Shown here piece after piece: positions 44,086 through 51,916 of a stretch of DNA of 64,000 nucleotides (positions are counted from its first letter, which is position 1; every line of letters begins with the position of its first letter). Under the pieces are notes generated by a model. That model was not told the origin of the DNA. It did not search any database and worked only from the letters and a program-made list of their open reading frames with translations. The translations under genes and the position numbers were made by a program. The DNA is from an uncultured Flavobacteriaceae bacterium (GTDB lineage: Bacteria; Bacteroidota; Bacteroidia; Flavobacteriales; Flavobacteriaceae): NCBI GenBank assembly GCA_947497245.1, contig CANMFO010000001.1, positions 620,001 to 684,000 on the forward strand, read 5' to 3'.

Positions 44086-44943
44086 CTAGTAAGTAGCCCC
44101 CACTTCGACAAAACTGTTTTTGCAATGGTAGCTCGGTTTTTTAGGGGCCGCCATACAACAGGTGGAACCCAAATAGAACAGAGCGATCTCCTCCAGTTTT
44201 TTGACCCGGCACCCGACCGTCAGTTTATTGGGCAGGGCGATGGTGCCAACGGCCGGACCACCCACGATCGAGAGGTACCAGGTGCGTCCCAGGACATCTA
44301 TGATGTCTATATTGAAACGTTCATTCCGCAAGGCCGGTAACGACGGGTTCTGCTTGTATATCCACGGCCTTAGAACGACCAAGTCCCCTGGAACATGCTG
44401 GATTCGGCTAACGGTACCCGATACGGGAGCGTGGATTCGGTGGTAGTTTTTATTGTGCAAAAAAACGTTGGTGAAAAAATAGTTTTTCGGGATGGCGGTT
44501 TCCCTGGTCTGAAAAATGGCCTCAATGCTCCGTTCGTCCCCCTTTATTGTGGAAGTATCGGTATCCCCGACCGCCCCCATATCACATAACAGGCCTTCAC
44601 AGGGCCAAACAAAGGCACTTTTGTTTTTCGGAGCCTCCTTGAATTCACGCGTGAAAAAGTCTTGAAAGGTCTCGAAATCCTTTTTTCCGTTGGGAGGCTT
44701 GAACTTTTCCAAATAGTTCCTATCGGAATAATTCAATCTAAGGTATGGACCAATGATCTGTCTGGAGTACGGTTTGGTATATATGCTTGCATAGGCGGCG
44801 GACAGTCTTCGCTGTAGGGTACTGGGTAGGTTTCCCCAGACCTTTACGGAAAGGAACTGGTAAATTGCCGCGCGCCATTCAGGTACCTTGAGTACTGTAA
44901 AATGGGCATCTGTATCGGGTGTTGAAAAAGAAATGGATTCCAT
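44086..44943 (-). CDS. psd: phosphatidylserine decarboxylase
   Basis: A 285-residue pyruvoyl-dependent enzyme making phosphatidylethanolamine. FETFQDFFTREFK, the NYHRIHAPVSG block with catalytic His, the VGGPAVGTIAL strand and the self-cleavage motif L-G-S-T (FYLGSTC) are all present; cleavage would create the pyruvoyl group at that Ser. The short C-terminal alpha-chain segment (SFVEVGATY) completes the family. There is no clear membrane anchor. The enzyme is usually encoded with phosphatidylserine synthase, which is not seen here. Convergent with the lactonase gene. Confidence 0.9.
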   Translation of the reverse strand: MESISFSTPDTDAHFTVLKVPEWRAAIYQFLSVKVWGNLPSTLQRRLSAAYASIYTKPYSRQIIGPYLRLNYSDRNYLEKFKPPNGKKDFETFQDFFTREFKEAPKNKSAFVWPCEGLLCDMGAVGDTDTSTIKGDERSIEAIFQTRETAIPKNYFFTNVFLHNKNYHRIHAPVSGTVSRIQHVPGDLVVLRPWIYKQNPSLPALRNERFNIDIIDVLGRTWYLSIVGGPAVGTIALPNKLTVGCRVKKLEEIALFYLGSTCCMAAPKKPSYHCKNSFVEVGATY

Positions 44944-45472
44944 AGTCCAGAATTTTTTTTATGGTTCAAGTACCGCGGGCCTATCTTCGATTGCCCACCT
45001 GGCGATCCCTTGCTATGGGTAGGATGACCATACTGGGGGCAGGGCCCATAAATTTCCCAATACCCCTTCCAAGTATTGGGAAAATATGATTTTGGAAGTC
45101 TATAAAACCTAATGGAAGGGCATTATCATTAGACCGTCCGTTTTTTGATGATGCTTCAAAGTAACGCTCTGGAAGACGCATTATCAAGACATTTTCGCAG
45201 ATGACCAGCTTCCCAAGGGATATGACACTTAAGGGCCGTTTGGTGCCGAAAACCTACGAAAAGGCGCCATTGGGGCCAGTAAAAAGGCACTGGCCCCGCA
45301 TTTAAGGAATGATTAACACAAACCCTGCTGAAAACCATCTCCAAAGCCCTTCCGAAGTATTGGATCAAGGAGTTTATCACATAAGGATCGGATGTGGGAA
45401 AGGAGGGGTACGTGGAAGTACAGATTATCCCGAAGGGGGCGTTTCGGAAAGGTGGCCAAAGTCGAGGGCGGG
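44944..45472. other. 529-bp intergenic region with one strong hairpin
   Basis: Space between the psd gene start and the end of the LytTR gene, both on the minus strand. The short frames here look non-coding. The only structure seen is the 9-bp-stem inverted repeat at 45272-45297 and a weaker stem just before it (TGGTGCC at 45241 with GGCGCCA at 45263). A psd promoter must lie in the first part but no exact -7 was found. Confidence 0.5.
45272..45297. repeat. perfect 9-bp inverted repeat (hairpin)
   Basis: GGGGCCAGT (45272-45280), 8-base loop AAAAAGGC, ACTGGCCCC (45289-45297). The stem is GC-rich and perfect, but neither strand has a T-run after it, so it is not a normal Rho-independent terminator. 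It could be a transcript-end or processing element for the LytS/LytTR operon, 175 bp after its stop. Confidence 0.55.
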
Positions 45473-46213
45473 CTAGCTCCGCAAGGCAGCCAATGCTTGG
45501 GACCGGTAGTTACGACCGATGGGGAGCTCACGGTCCTTGATCTCGACCATGATGTTGTTGTAAGCTGCGATATGGGCCAAGGAAATAATGTAGGAGCGAT
45601 GGATCCGTATAAACTGCTGTTTCGGCAATTTTTCGGCCAAATAGCTAATGCGTTGGGTGGTGGTCACTTCCCTGTCCTGCAAGTGAATGGTCACCTTGTC
45701 GTTCAAACTCTCTAGATAGTGGATGCAGCCCAGGTCCAATTTAACCACCTTACGGTCGGCTTTGATATACAGAAATTCCTGTTCCCTGCCGTTCTGGGCC
45801 TCGCCCTTGGCAATTTCCGATTCCTCTGGAACGGGCTCGGCTTGTTGTCCCTGCAGATATTTGTTCACCTTGGAAATCGTTTTCAGGAATCGCGTAAGGG
45901 ATATGGGTTTTAAAAGATAGTCTATGGCATCCAGTTCAAAGGCCTTAATGGCAAAATCCCTATAGGCTGTTGTAAAAACCACCAAAGGAGGGTTTTTTAT
46001 GGACTCGATAAGTTCCAACCCGCTGAGTTTGGGCATCTTGATATCCAAAAAAACGAGTTGTATCTGGCCTTGCTGAATATATTCAAAAGCTTCCAGGGCA
46101 TTCGAACAGCCTGCCACCACCTCCAATTGATCGATCTGCCCTGCATAATTTGCCAATACGTTCCGCGCCAGGGGCTCATCGTCTACTATGATACATTTGA
46201 TTTTATTGGACAT
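45473..46213 (-). CDS. LytTR-family response regulator
   Basis: A 246-residue DNA-binding response regulator. REC domain about 1-120: acidic pair in CIIVDDEPLARNV, phosphoacceptor D in LVFLDIKMPKLSG, Thr in VFTTAYRDFA, Lys in DYLLKPISLTRF. A charged linker is followed by the LytTR domain (about 145-245): FLYIKADRKVVKLDL, LNDKVTIHLQDREVTTTQRI, FIRIHRSYIISL. It is the second gene after the kinase, overlapping it by 11 bp. LytTR proteins bind direct repeats; targets are unknown here. Confidence 0.95.
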   Translation of the reverse strand: MSNKIKCIIVDDEPLARNVLANYAGQIDQLEVVAGCSNALEAFEYIQQGQIQLVFLDIKMPKLSGLELIESIKNPPLVVFTTAYRDFAIKAFELDAIDYLLKPISLTRFLKTISKVNKYLQGQQAEPVPEESEIAKGEAQNGREQEFLYIKADRKVVKLDLGCIHYLESLNDKVTIHLQDREVTTTQRISYLAEKLPKQQFIRIHRSYIISLAHIAAYNNIMVEIKDRELPIGRNYRSQALAALRS

Positions 46214-47297
46214 GCTCTTTCTCTTTCTTGGTCAAGTGCGACACACTACTCAAATCTAGGTTCAATTTTACCAAAAAGCTATCTTCTTCCTCCAGAATCT
46301 TCAGTTCGTGTTTTTCTGGGAAAAAGAGATCGAGCCGTCTTTTTACATTGGAAAGACCAATGTTCTTATCGGCGTCCAAACTTTCAGGGGACAGGGTTGG
46401 GGCCTTGCTGTTTTCCACCATAAAAACCAATTTCTCCTTGACCAACTTCAGGTCAATGTTGATCCAAGAATCACTGATCTCATTGTCCGCGCCATGCTTA
46501 AAGGCATTTTCCACAAAGGGCAGCAACAAAAGGGATGGAATCAGTGTTTCCGTATTGTCGATGGCCTTGAAAACGTTGATGCTGAGACCTTCCCCATAAC
46601 GTATGCGTTCCAGGGCGACCAAATTCATCAATTGTTCCCACTCCCTGCCGATGGAAATAAACCGCTCGTTGCACTCATACAACATATAATCCAAAAATTT
46701 GGATAGTCCCAAGACCACTTCAGGGGTCTTTTTGGACTGGGAAAGGGAAAGGGAGTATATGCTGTTCAGTGTATTGAACAAAAAATGGGGGTGGATCTGT
46801 GCTTTTAAAAATTTGAGTTCGGCGGCCGTCTTTTCCTTTTCCAACTCTTTGTTGATTTTGTCCTTCTGATAGTAGAACAACTGCAATTTGATCGCCATGG
46901 CCACAAAAACCGGGGTATATACGGCTATTAGGGAATTGAGTACTTTGGGGAGGTAGAACATGGGGGTCTTCCAATATTCTTTTTCTGGGCTGAACCAATG
47001 GTATAGATAGGTCCAGATCATATAGCGGTCTATGGCCCCCATGGTCAAGGCCAATACTAGCGATAAGCCTATGTACTGTGCCGTTTTCTTCGGATACAGG
47101 AACTTGGGCATCAGATAATAGAGGGTGATATAGGTAGGGATCATTTTCCAGGGCAGAAGAAACAACAGTTGTTGAAATTGCTCCCAGTAGTTGTTGTCGT
47201 AGCTACCCCACATCAAGGTATAGAGCGCCACATAGGCCATCCAAAAAAGGATGTGGTAATATATTCTATTCTTGCTATTTAAGATTTTGTCAATCAT
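46203..47297 (-). CDS. LytS/YehU-type sensor histidine kinase
   Basis: A 364-residue kinase with four membrane helices in the first 150 residues (for example HILFWMAYVALYTLMWG) and almost no periplasmic loop, so it may sense membrane state. The His_kinase domain has LKAQIHPHFLFNTLNSIYSL with the phospho-His. The HATPase part has LLPFVENAFKHG (N box) and KNIGLSNVKRRLDLFF (G box). Its last 11 bp overlap the LytTR gene, its cognate regulator. The upstream 298 bp to 47595 hold only a candidate promoter for the plus strand. Confidence 0.95.
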   Translation of the reverse strand: MIDKILNSKNRIYYHILFWMAYVALYTLMWGSYDNNYWEQFQQLLFLLPWKMIPTYITLYYLMPKFLYPKKTAQYIGLSLVLALTMGAIDRYMIWTYLYHWFSPEKEYWKTPMFYLPKVLNSLIAVYTPVFVAMAIKLQLFYYQKDKINKELEKEKTAAELKFLKAQIHPHFLFNTLNSIYSLSLSQSKKTPEVVLGLSKFLDYMLYECNERFISIGREWEQLMNLVALERIRYGEGLSINVFKAIDNTETLIPSLLLLPFVENAFKHGADNEISDSWINIDLKLVKEKLVFMVENSKAPTLSPESLDADKNIGLSNVKRRLDLFFPEKHELKILEEEDSFLVKLNLDLSSVSHLTKKEKEHVQ

Positions 47298-47551
47298 CTG
47301 GATCGTTGCAACGGCAATGGCCCGTGAAATTACTAATTACCGACTAGGTTTGAAAATGGTGGGACCAAACGACCCATTTTCGGCTGTCAAAACCCTTGTT
47401 TAGCGTGTAAACGTGTTCTTTGGAAAAGCCAGGGGCACAGAATTGCCCTTCTTTAAAAAGTAGAAGGGATCCGGGCCTCGGACCCATAAACCTAGTGTGC
47501 AAACCCGTAAAACAGAGGGGTACGTTCATCGAATAGTTCGTAACAAAACGG

Positions 47552-47579
47552 TTGCCGGTTCGAAATTTTACTATATTGG
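47552..47579 (+). promoter_or_regulatory. candidate promoter before the small frames
   Basis: TTG (47552-47554), 17 bp, TATATTGG (47572-47579), 7 of 8 to TAnnTTTG. 16 bp before ATG 47596. Would drive the 41-codon frame and perhaps the serine hydrolase. Confidence 0.35.
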
Positions 47580-47595
47580 CTGAAATTCCCTACTT

Positions 47596-47721
47596 ATGAA
47601 CAACTATATCACACTATTCTGCTTTTTTGCTATTTCCTTTGTGCTGTGTTGTATCCTTATCGCAGTATTTACCGAAAACCCCAACGAATCGGACTCCAGA
47701 ACAAAAAGCGGGGGCGAGTAA
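47596..47721 (+). CDS. candidate 41-residue single-pass membrane peptide
   Basis: ATG 47596 to TAA 47721 encodes MNNYITLFCFFAISFVLCC with a continuous hydrophobic span to about residue 25 and a polar tail (TENPNESDSRTKSGGE). Promoter-like elements lie just upstream. The design, one N-terminal span plus a short acidic tail, fits a small membrane protein. It lies between the divergent kinase gene and the serine hydrolase. No family recognised. Confidence 0.4.
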   Translation: MNNYITLFCFFAISFVLCCILIAVFTENPNESDSRTKSGGE

Positions 47722-47854
47722 GCCCGGTCACGGGCCAAAAGTATTCGAGCACATAGAACACTTTCGAGAAAGTGATGGACCACCCCCATGGGCAATGATT
47801 ATATCGGTATCTTTAATGCTGATAACCTGGACCAATCAGTGCATTGGACCTTAA
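47627..47854 (+). CDS. alternative small frame overlapping the 41-codon frame
   Basis: A 75-codon frame in another register. Its second half, EHIEHFRESDGPPPWAMIIS followed by VSLMLITW, looks like a small protein with one C-terminal span. Its first half is only the shifted reading of the 41-codon frame. No start codon lies just before the plausible part, so it is either spurious or reached by coupling or frameshifting. Confidence 0.2.
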   Translation: MLFPLCCVVSLSQYLPKTPTNRTPEQKAGASKPGHGPKVFEHIEHFRESDGPPPWAMIISVSLMLITWTNQCIGP

Positions 47855-47875
47855 CCACCTCCCAAGCAAGGAACC

Positions 47876-49168
47876 ATGATATATCGAACCAGATTTCTTT
47901 TGCCCATTTTTTTACTTTTGTCCACGGCCTGTAAGGACACGAAGACAACAGCCGACAGCGGAATCGAGCGGGCACCCAGGCTTATTGATTCGGCGGTGGT
48001 CGTGCGCATTGACTCCACACTGGGCCGTTTTGTGGATTCGGGAAATGTGGCGGGTGTTTCCGCATTGATTTTTGAAAAGGACCAAGAGGTATACTACAAT
48101 GCTTTTGGATTTGCCGATCGTGAGGCACAAAAACCGATGGCCCGAAACACCATTGTACAGATATATTCCATGACCAAGCCCATTACGGGAACGGCCCTGA
48201 TGACCCTTTTTGAAGAGGGCGCCTTTGAGTTGGACGACCCGGTTTCCAAATACGCTCCGGAGTTTGCCGATATGAAGGTCTATGCGGGAACGGATGCTTC
48301 CGGGAATATGATTTTGGAAGAACCCCGACGCCCGATGACCATACGAGACCTAACCAGGCACACAGCAGGTTTTGGAGGCAATGCCCAAGTGCCAGGGGTG
48401 GGTGCATTGATCGCTAAGGCCGACGCCATGAACCGGGAGAACACTTTGACACAAATGGCCGAAAAAATGGGGGCGACCCCACTCTATTTTCACCCTGGGG
48501 AACAGTGGGAATACGGACCCAGCGTTGATGTACAGGCCTTGTTGGTGGAGCGGATCTCGGGTAGGCCCTACAGGGACTATGTCAGGGAGCGGGTTTTGGA
48601 TCCACTGGGTATGGAAGAGACCCGCTATTATGTTCCGGAAAGGGATAGGGGCAGATTTTCGGCCATGTATGTCAGAAAGGGGGAGGGAAAACTCGATCAA
48701 CTCCCCGACACCCTGGCAAAATCCAATTATACGGAACGCTGGCCGCTGACCAGGGGAGGCTCGGGGCTTACCTCCACCCTGGACAACTATATGCGGTTTG
48801 CCCGGATGTTGGTGCACAAAGGGACCTTCGATGGGGTTTCGGTCCTAAAGCCGGAAACCGTGGAACTCATGGCGACCAATCACTTGCCCGACAGTATCGA
48901 GAAACGATCCTGGCTTCCCAGCAAGGGGCAGGTGGGCTTTGGAATCGATTTTGCCGTTCGCATACGCCCTCCGGTCTCCGCCGAAGAGAATAACGGTCCC
49001 GTAGGGGAATTTTTCTGGGACGGTGCGGCGAGTACACTGTTTTGGGTCGATCCGGTAAATGATCTGACGGCTGTCCTATTTGTACAGCTGTTCCCTTATG
49101 ACCCGATAGGGTTGCACAAAAATTTTAGGGACGCCGTTTACGGTCCGTATTTGGAAAGCGGGGAATAG
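47876..49168 (+). CDS. class C beta-lactamase-like serine hydrolase, lipoprotein
   Basis: A 430-residue serine hydrolase. The signal peptide ends in a lipobox-like LLSTAC. SxxK motif: S-M-T-K in IYSMTKPITGTAL. Second motif region: EQWEYGPSVDVQALL, with Tyr in the expected place. C-terminal motif: EFFWDGAASTLFWVDP instead of HxG, as in esterase-type members (EstB-like), where W-x-G replaces K-T-G. Function could be esterase or D-peptidase; resistance is unlikely. Probably a single gene. Confidence 0.9.
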   Translation: MIYRTRFLLPIFLLLSTACKDTKTTADSGIERAPRLIDSAVVVRIDSTLGRFVDSGNVAGVSALIFEKDQEVYYNAFGFADREAQKPMARNTIVQIYSMTKPITGTALMTLFEEGAFELDDPVSKYAPEFADMKVYAGTDASGNMILEEPRRPMTIRDLTRHTAGFGGNAQVPGVGALIAKADAMNRENTLTQMAEKMGATPLYFHPGEQWEYGPSVDVQALLVERISGRPYRDYVRERVLDPLGMEETRYYVPERDRGRFSAMYVRKGEGKLDQLPDTLAKSNYTERWPLTRGGSGLTSTLDNYMRFARMLVHKGTFDGVSVLKPETVELMATNHLPDSIEKRSWLPSKGQVGFGIDFAVRIRPPVSAEENNGPVGEFFWDGAASTLFWVDPVNDLTAVLFVQLFPYDPIGLHKNFRDAVYGPYLESGE

Positions 49169-49264
49169 GATATTTTGGCAATTTCCCAAAGGCGATTGTA
49201 GGGAAAGTTGTATTTTCAAAAGTGCGGAACATTCAACCACGGGGACGTTGTTCAATCTTGGACC

Positions 49265-49474
49265 ATGAAGATTATAAAGATCAAAATCGCGGTGCGCAGC
49301 AAGAATTCCATTTTACTGTTCGCTCCCATGACATTGATTGGGTTTTGGGTAGAGCCTTCGTTCGCATTGGCCATAGGACTTGGCTGTCTAATTCTTTATT
49401 GGCTTCGATATTTTGTCCGATGCGATACCCCTATAGCACGCAAACTGACGGATGCCAGATTCAAAGTTCCTTGA
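49265..49474 (+). CDS. small two-span membrane protein (69 aa)
   Basis: A 69-residue protein from ATG 49265: a basic start (MKIIKIKIAVRSKN), two closely spaced hydrophobic stretches (SILLFAPMTLIGFWV, FALAIGLGCLILYWL) and a basic tail (TPIARKLTDARFKVP). The positive ends suggest an N-in/C-in hairpin. No family recognised. It lies 96 bp after the serine hydrolase on the same strand. Confidence 0.5.
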   Translation: MKIIKIKIAVRSKNSILLFAPMTLIGFWVEPSFALAIGLGCLILYWLRYFVRCDTPIARKLTDARFKVP

Positions 49475-49501
49475 ATACGGGCAAGAAAAAAGGAAGTGGA
49501 A

Positions 49502-49535
49502 TTGTGGCAAAATAGCTTGGATTACCATAGATTTG
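49502..49535 (+). promoter_or_regulatory. promoter upstream of the six-span membrane protein
   Basis: TTG (49502-49504), 23 bp, TAGATTTG (49528-49535), an exact match to TAnnTTTG. 58 bp before ATG 49594 and 28 bp before the in-frame TTG 49564. Drives the following operon-like cluster. Confidence 0.45.
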
Positions 49536-49593
49536 ATGGGAATAAATCGAAATTGATCACCTTTTGACCAAACCAACCTTACAAAATAGAGCG

Positions 49594-50229
49594 ATGCAAA
49601 AAGAACAGTGGAAACATACTTTAGGAGCGATTTTTAACCGAAAAAAAACACTCAGGGGCATTTTACTTGCGGTTTTACCGGCCTCTTTATTCTATGGTGT
49701 TTCCTTGTTGACTTTGTGGTTCTCAGGGTTTCGGATCATGCAGATTATTCGCGATACGGCCCAACAAAGCGGGGCTTCAAGCTTTCTTGGTTTCCTTTCC
49801 AATATCGGGATTTGGTTATGGGTAAGCTCGGCGGCAATTTGTTTTTTCAGCGTACTGACGTGGAAGCCTTCGCTCGATAAAAAGCGCAGAGAACTCCTTC
49901 TGCTTACGGGTATGTTATCCATTTTGCTGGCCGTTGATGACTTTTTTATGATCCACGATCGCTATATCGATCAGAACATATGCTACCTGACCTATGCTGT
50001 TTTAGCCTTGCTTCTGTTGATGCGGCATCATAAGATGATCATAGCCATAGATGGTTTTGCCTTCCTGTTGGCGGGTTTTTTTCTCGGGTCGTCCATATTC
50101 ACCGATGTGGTCCAAGAACACATCCCACTGTCCTATGAGTATGTCCAGATATTTGAGGAGGGCTTTAAGTTTGTCGGGGCGGCGACCTGGTTGTATTTTA
50201 TCGGTCGGGCAGCCTCCTTCGAACGATAG
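49594..50229 (+). CDS. six-span membrane protein with intramembrane acidic motifs
   Basis: A 211-residue membrane protein with about six helices (near 23-45, 68-90, 100-115, 130-145, 150-168, 185-205). Charged residues sit inside or next to helices: VDDFFMIHDRYID in the middle and EEGFKFVGAATWLYF near the end. Clustered Asp, His and Glu within membrane segments are typical of integral-membrane metal hydrolases (ceramidase/CREST-like) or ion-binding proteins, but I cannot assign a family. An in-frame TTG at 49564 would add ten residues. Directly followed (12 bp) by an AraC-type regulator. Confidence 0.75.
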   Translation: MQKEQWKHTLGAIFNRKKTLRGILLAVLPASLFYGVSLLTLWFSGFRIMQIIRDTAQQSGASSFLGFLSNIGIWLWVSSAAICFFSVLTWKPSLDKKRRELLLLTGMLSILLAVDDFFMIHDRYIDQNICYLTYAVLALLLLMRHHKMIIAIDGFAFLLAGFFLGSSIFTDVVQEHIPLSYEYVQIFEEGFKFVGAATWLYFIGRAASFER

Positions 50230-50241
50230 CTACAACGCGGT

Positions 50242-50583
50242 ATGTATCCAAAAGTGTATCTCTACAAAAGGATAAAGGACGCCAAGATTCTGATGGACCG
50301 GAACTATTCGGAACATATGGACCTCGACCATATTGCCAAAAAGGTATACCTGTCCAAATATCACTTTCTGCGGCTGTTCAAGGAAGCCTACGGCATTACC
50401 CCGCATAAATACCTCACAATCAAAAGAGTGGAGGCTGCAAAGAAATTGCTTTCCTCCAATTTGCCCATTTCCCATATCTGCCGCGAGGTAGGGTTTGAAA
50501 GTGCACCCTCCTTTTCCAATTTGTTCAAAAGGCATACCGGGACCGCCCCGGGCGAGTTCAGAAGAAAAGGGGCGATCCGGTAG
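50242..50583 (+). CDS. minimal AraC-type regulator (DNA-binding domain only)
   Basis: A 113-residue protein consisting only of the AraC HTH domain. First HTH: MDLDHIAKKVYLSKYHFLRL. Second HTH: ISHICREVGFESAPSFSNLF, followed by the family end TGTAPGEFRRK. No sensor domain, like MarA/SoxS. Activity would be set by its own amount or by a partner. It lies between the membrane protein (12 bp) and a DoxX-like gene (44 bp), probably in one operon. Confidence 0.9.
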   Translation: MYPKVYLYKRIKDAKILMDRNYSEHMDLDHIAKKVYLSKYHFLRLFKEAYGITPHKYLTIKRVEAAKKLLSSNLPISHICREVGFESAPSFSNLFKRHTGTAPGEFRRKGAIR

Positions 50584-50627
50584 AATAGCAATTTTCGATA
50601 CGATCGAGGGACATTCAATGCATACTT

Positions 50628-50987
50628 TTGTGCAAATCGGTAAAAAGCGACCTCGTGCAAATTGCCCTAAAGATCAATTGGATATTTGTAATACTGCTAA
50701 GCCTGGCCACCGGGATATTCAAGCTCCTGCAGCAGCAGGCGGATATTGAACTGTTTGCGGCCATCGGTCTCAACCAGGCGGCCACTACTATGCTTGGGGC
50801 GGTCCAAGTGATCGGGGGTATATTGCTCATACCAAAAAAAACAAGGGTTACGGGCGCTTGGATAGCGTTTGTTACCTTTGTGATAGCCTCCATTGCGGTT
50901 TTTGCGAACCAGATGCTTGTTTTTGGAGTCGTATCGGTATTGTTTATTGCCATGGCCTATTTGGTCATCTATCGCGAAAAGAACTGA
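50628..50987 (+). CDS. DoxX-like small membrane protein
   Basis: About 119 residues with four hydrophobic helices in the DoxX-like arrangement: KINWIFVILLSLATGIFKLL, LNQAATTMLGAVQVIGGILL, GAWIAFVTFVIASIAVFANQ, GVVSVLFIAMAYLVIY. No ATG lies near the start; TTG 50628 is the first option and a GTG about nine codons later another. Family members take part in redox or detoxification roles, but none is clear. The next gene follows after 22 bp. Confidence 0.75.
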   Translation: MCKSVKSDLVQIALKINWIFVILLSLATGIFKLLQQQADIELFAAIGLNQAATTMLGAVQVIGGILLIPKKTRVTGAWIAFVTFVIASIAVFANQMLVFGVVSVLFIAMAYLVIYREKN

Positions 50988-51009
50988 GATTAACACACAC
51001 CCATTCATC

Positions 51010-51309
51010 ATGTCATATTACGTAATCACACGAACCTATCTGGAAGATCTGGCCGTCAAGGAGGATGTCCTGCGCATGTCAAGGGCATCGGCGGATATAT
51101 TTAAAAAACAGTCCGGTTTGGTAGAAATGAAATCCCTCTTCGCGGAAAATGAGACGCATATCACAAGCTATTTGGTATGGGAAAACCATCAAGCGCACCT
51201 CAACTGTATGGAAAGCAAGGATTTCGAGGCGGTAACGGCGAAATGGACGGATTTCATCCAACAGGGAAAAATCAGATTCGAATTGGAAACCTACCAACTG
51301 ATGGATTGA
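51010..51309 (+). CDS. ABM-type monooxygenase-like small protein
   Basis: A 99-residue dimeric alpha/beta-barrel protein: SYYVITRTYLEDLAVKEDVL, then IFKKQSGLVEMKSLFAENET and SYLVWENHQAHLNCM, the classic strand-helix-strand-W-x-s pattern of antibiotic-biosynthesis-monooxygenase (YgiN-like) proteins. These oxidise quinone-like molecules without cofactor or degrade heme. Part of the AraC/DoxX/ABM/SRPBCC group; an oxidative- or small-molecule-stress role is an inference from context. Confidence 0.82.
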   Translation: MSYYVITRTYLEDLAVKEDVLRMSRASADIFKKQSGLVEMKSLFAENETHITSYLVWENHQAHLNCMESKDFEAVTAKWTDFIQQGKIRFELETYQLMD

Positions 51310-51366
51310 TCTGTAGGCACCGCACTTTGTGGTTGGTGCGGATATTGATCAAAAAAATGGAAGCCA

Positions 51367-51807
51367 ATGAAATTTAAGGGATCCGTAGACATTGACCGAC
51401 CATTGGAAAAGGTGGTGGCGCTTTTTTCCGACCCCAAAAATCTTGGGGAATACCAGGAAGGGTTTGTCCGGAAAGAACTGCTTAGCGGAAATGAAGGTAC
51501 GGAGGGCGCCGTTTCCAAATTGTATTACAAAACAGGGAGTCGCGAAATGGAACTTACAGAGACCATTGTCGCAAATCGACTTCCCGAAACGATAGAGGCA
51601 AACTACCACCACAAGCATATGGACAACACCCTCAAAAGCTCTTTTGTGGCGCTTGGTGAAGATCGTACCAGATATGAAATAGAGGGCGAGTATACCGCCT
51701 TCAGGGGCTTTTTTCCAAAATTGATGGCGCTTTTGTTTCCGGGAATCTTCCGCAAACAGGCGCAAAAATGGATGGACAACTTTAAAGCGTTCGCGGAGCG
51801 CGAATGA
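51367..51807 (+). CDS. SRPBCC-family protein
   Basis: A 146-residue START-like protein: FKGSVDIDRPLEKVVALFSD near the start, EYQEGFVRKELLSG, the pocket strand AVSKLYYKTGSREMELTE and the C-terminal helix LFPGIFRKQAQKWMDNFKAF. Ligand unknown. Last gene of the small-protein cluster; it is the fourth SRPBCC protein in this window. Confidence 0.87.
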   Translation: MKFKGSVDIDRPLEKVVALFSDPKNLGEYQEGFVRKELLSGNEGTEGAVSKLYYKTGSREMELTETIVANRLPETIEANYHHKHMDNTLKSSFVALGEDRTRYEIEGEYTAFRGFFPKLMALLFPGIFRKQAQKWMDNFKAFAERE

Positions 51808-51892
51808 TTTCGGAGATTGACAGAGCGGGGTAGATGTTCTCCCAGGGCCAAAAAAACGCCCGTTTTCCCATGCAATTCCTGTCCAATATCCG

Positions 51893-51900
51893 TAATTTTG
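51893..51900 (+). promoter_or_regulatory. -7 element upstream of DUF72 gene
   Basis: TAATTTTG, exact to TAnnTTTG, 16 bp before ATG 51917. No TTG at the ideal -33 distance. Confidence 0.4.
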
Positions 51901-51916
51901 GGGAAACATTTGACCC

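Noticed and set aside
47551-47566. GGTTCGAAATT, resembling a tRNA T-loop
   Set aside because: No acceptor stem, anticodon arm or CCA-compatible pairing nearby.
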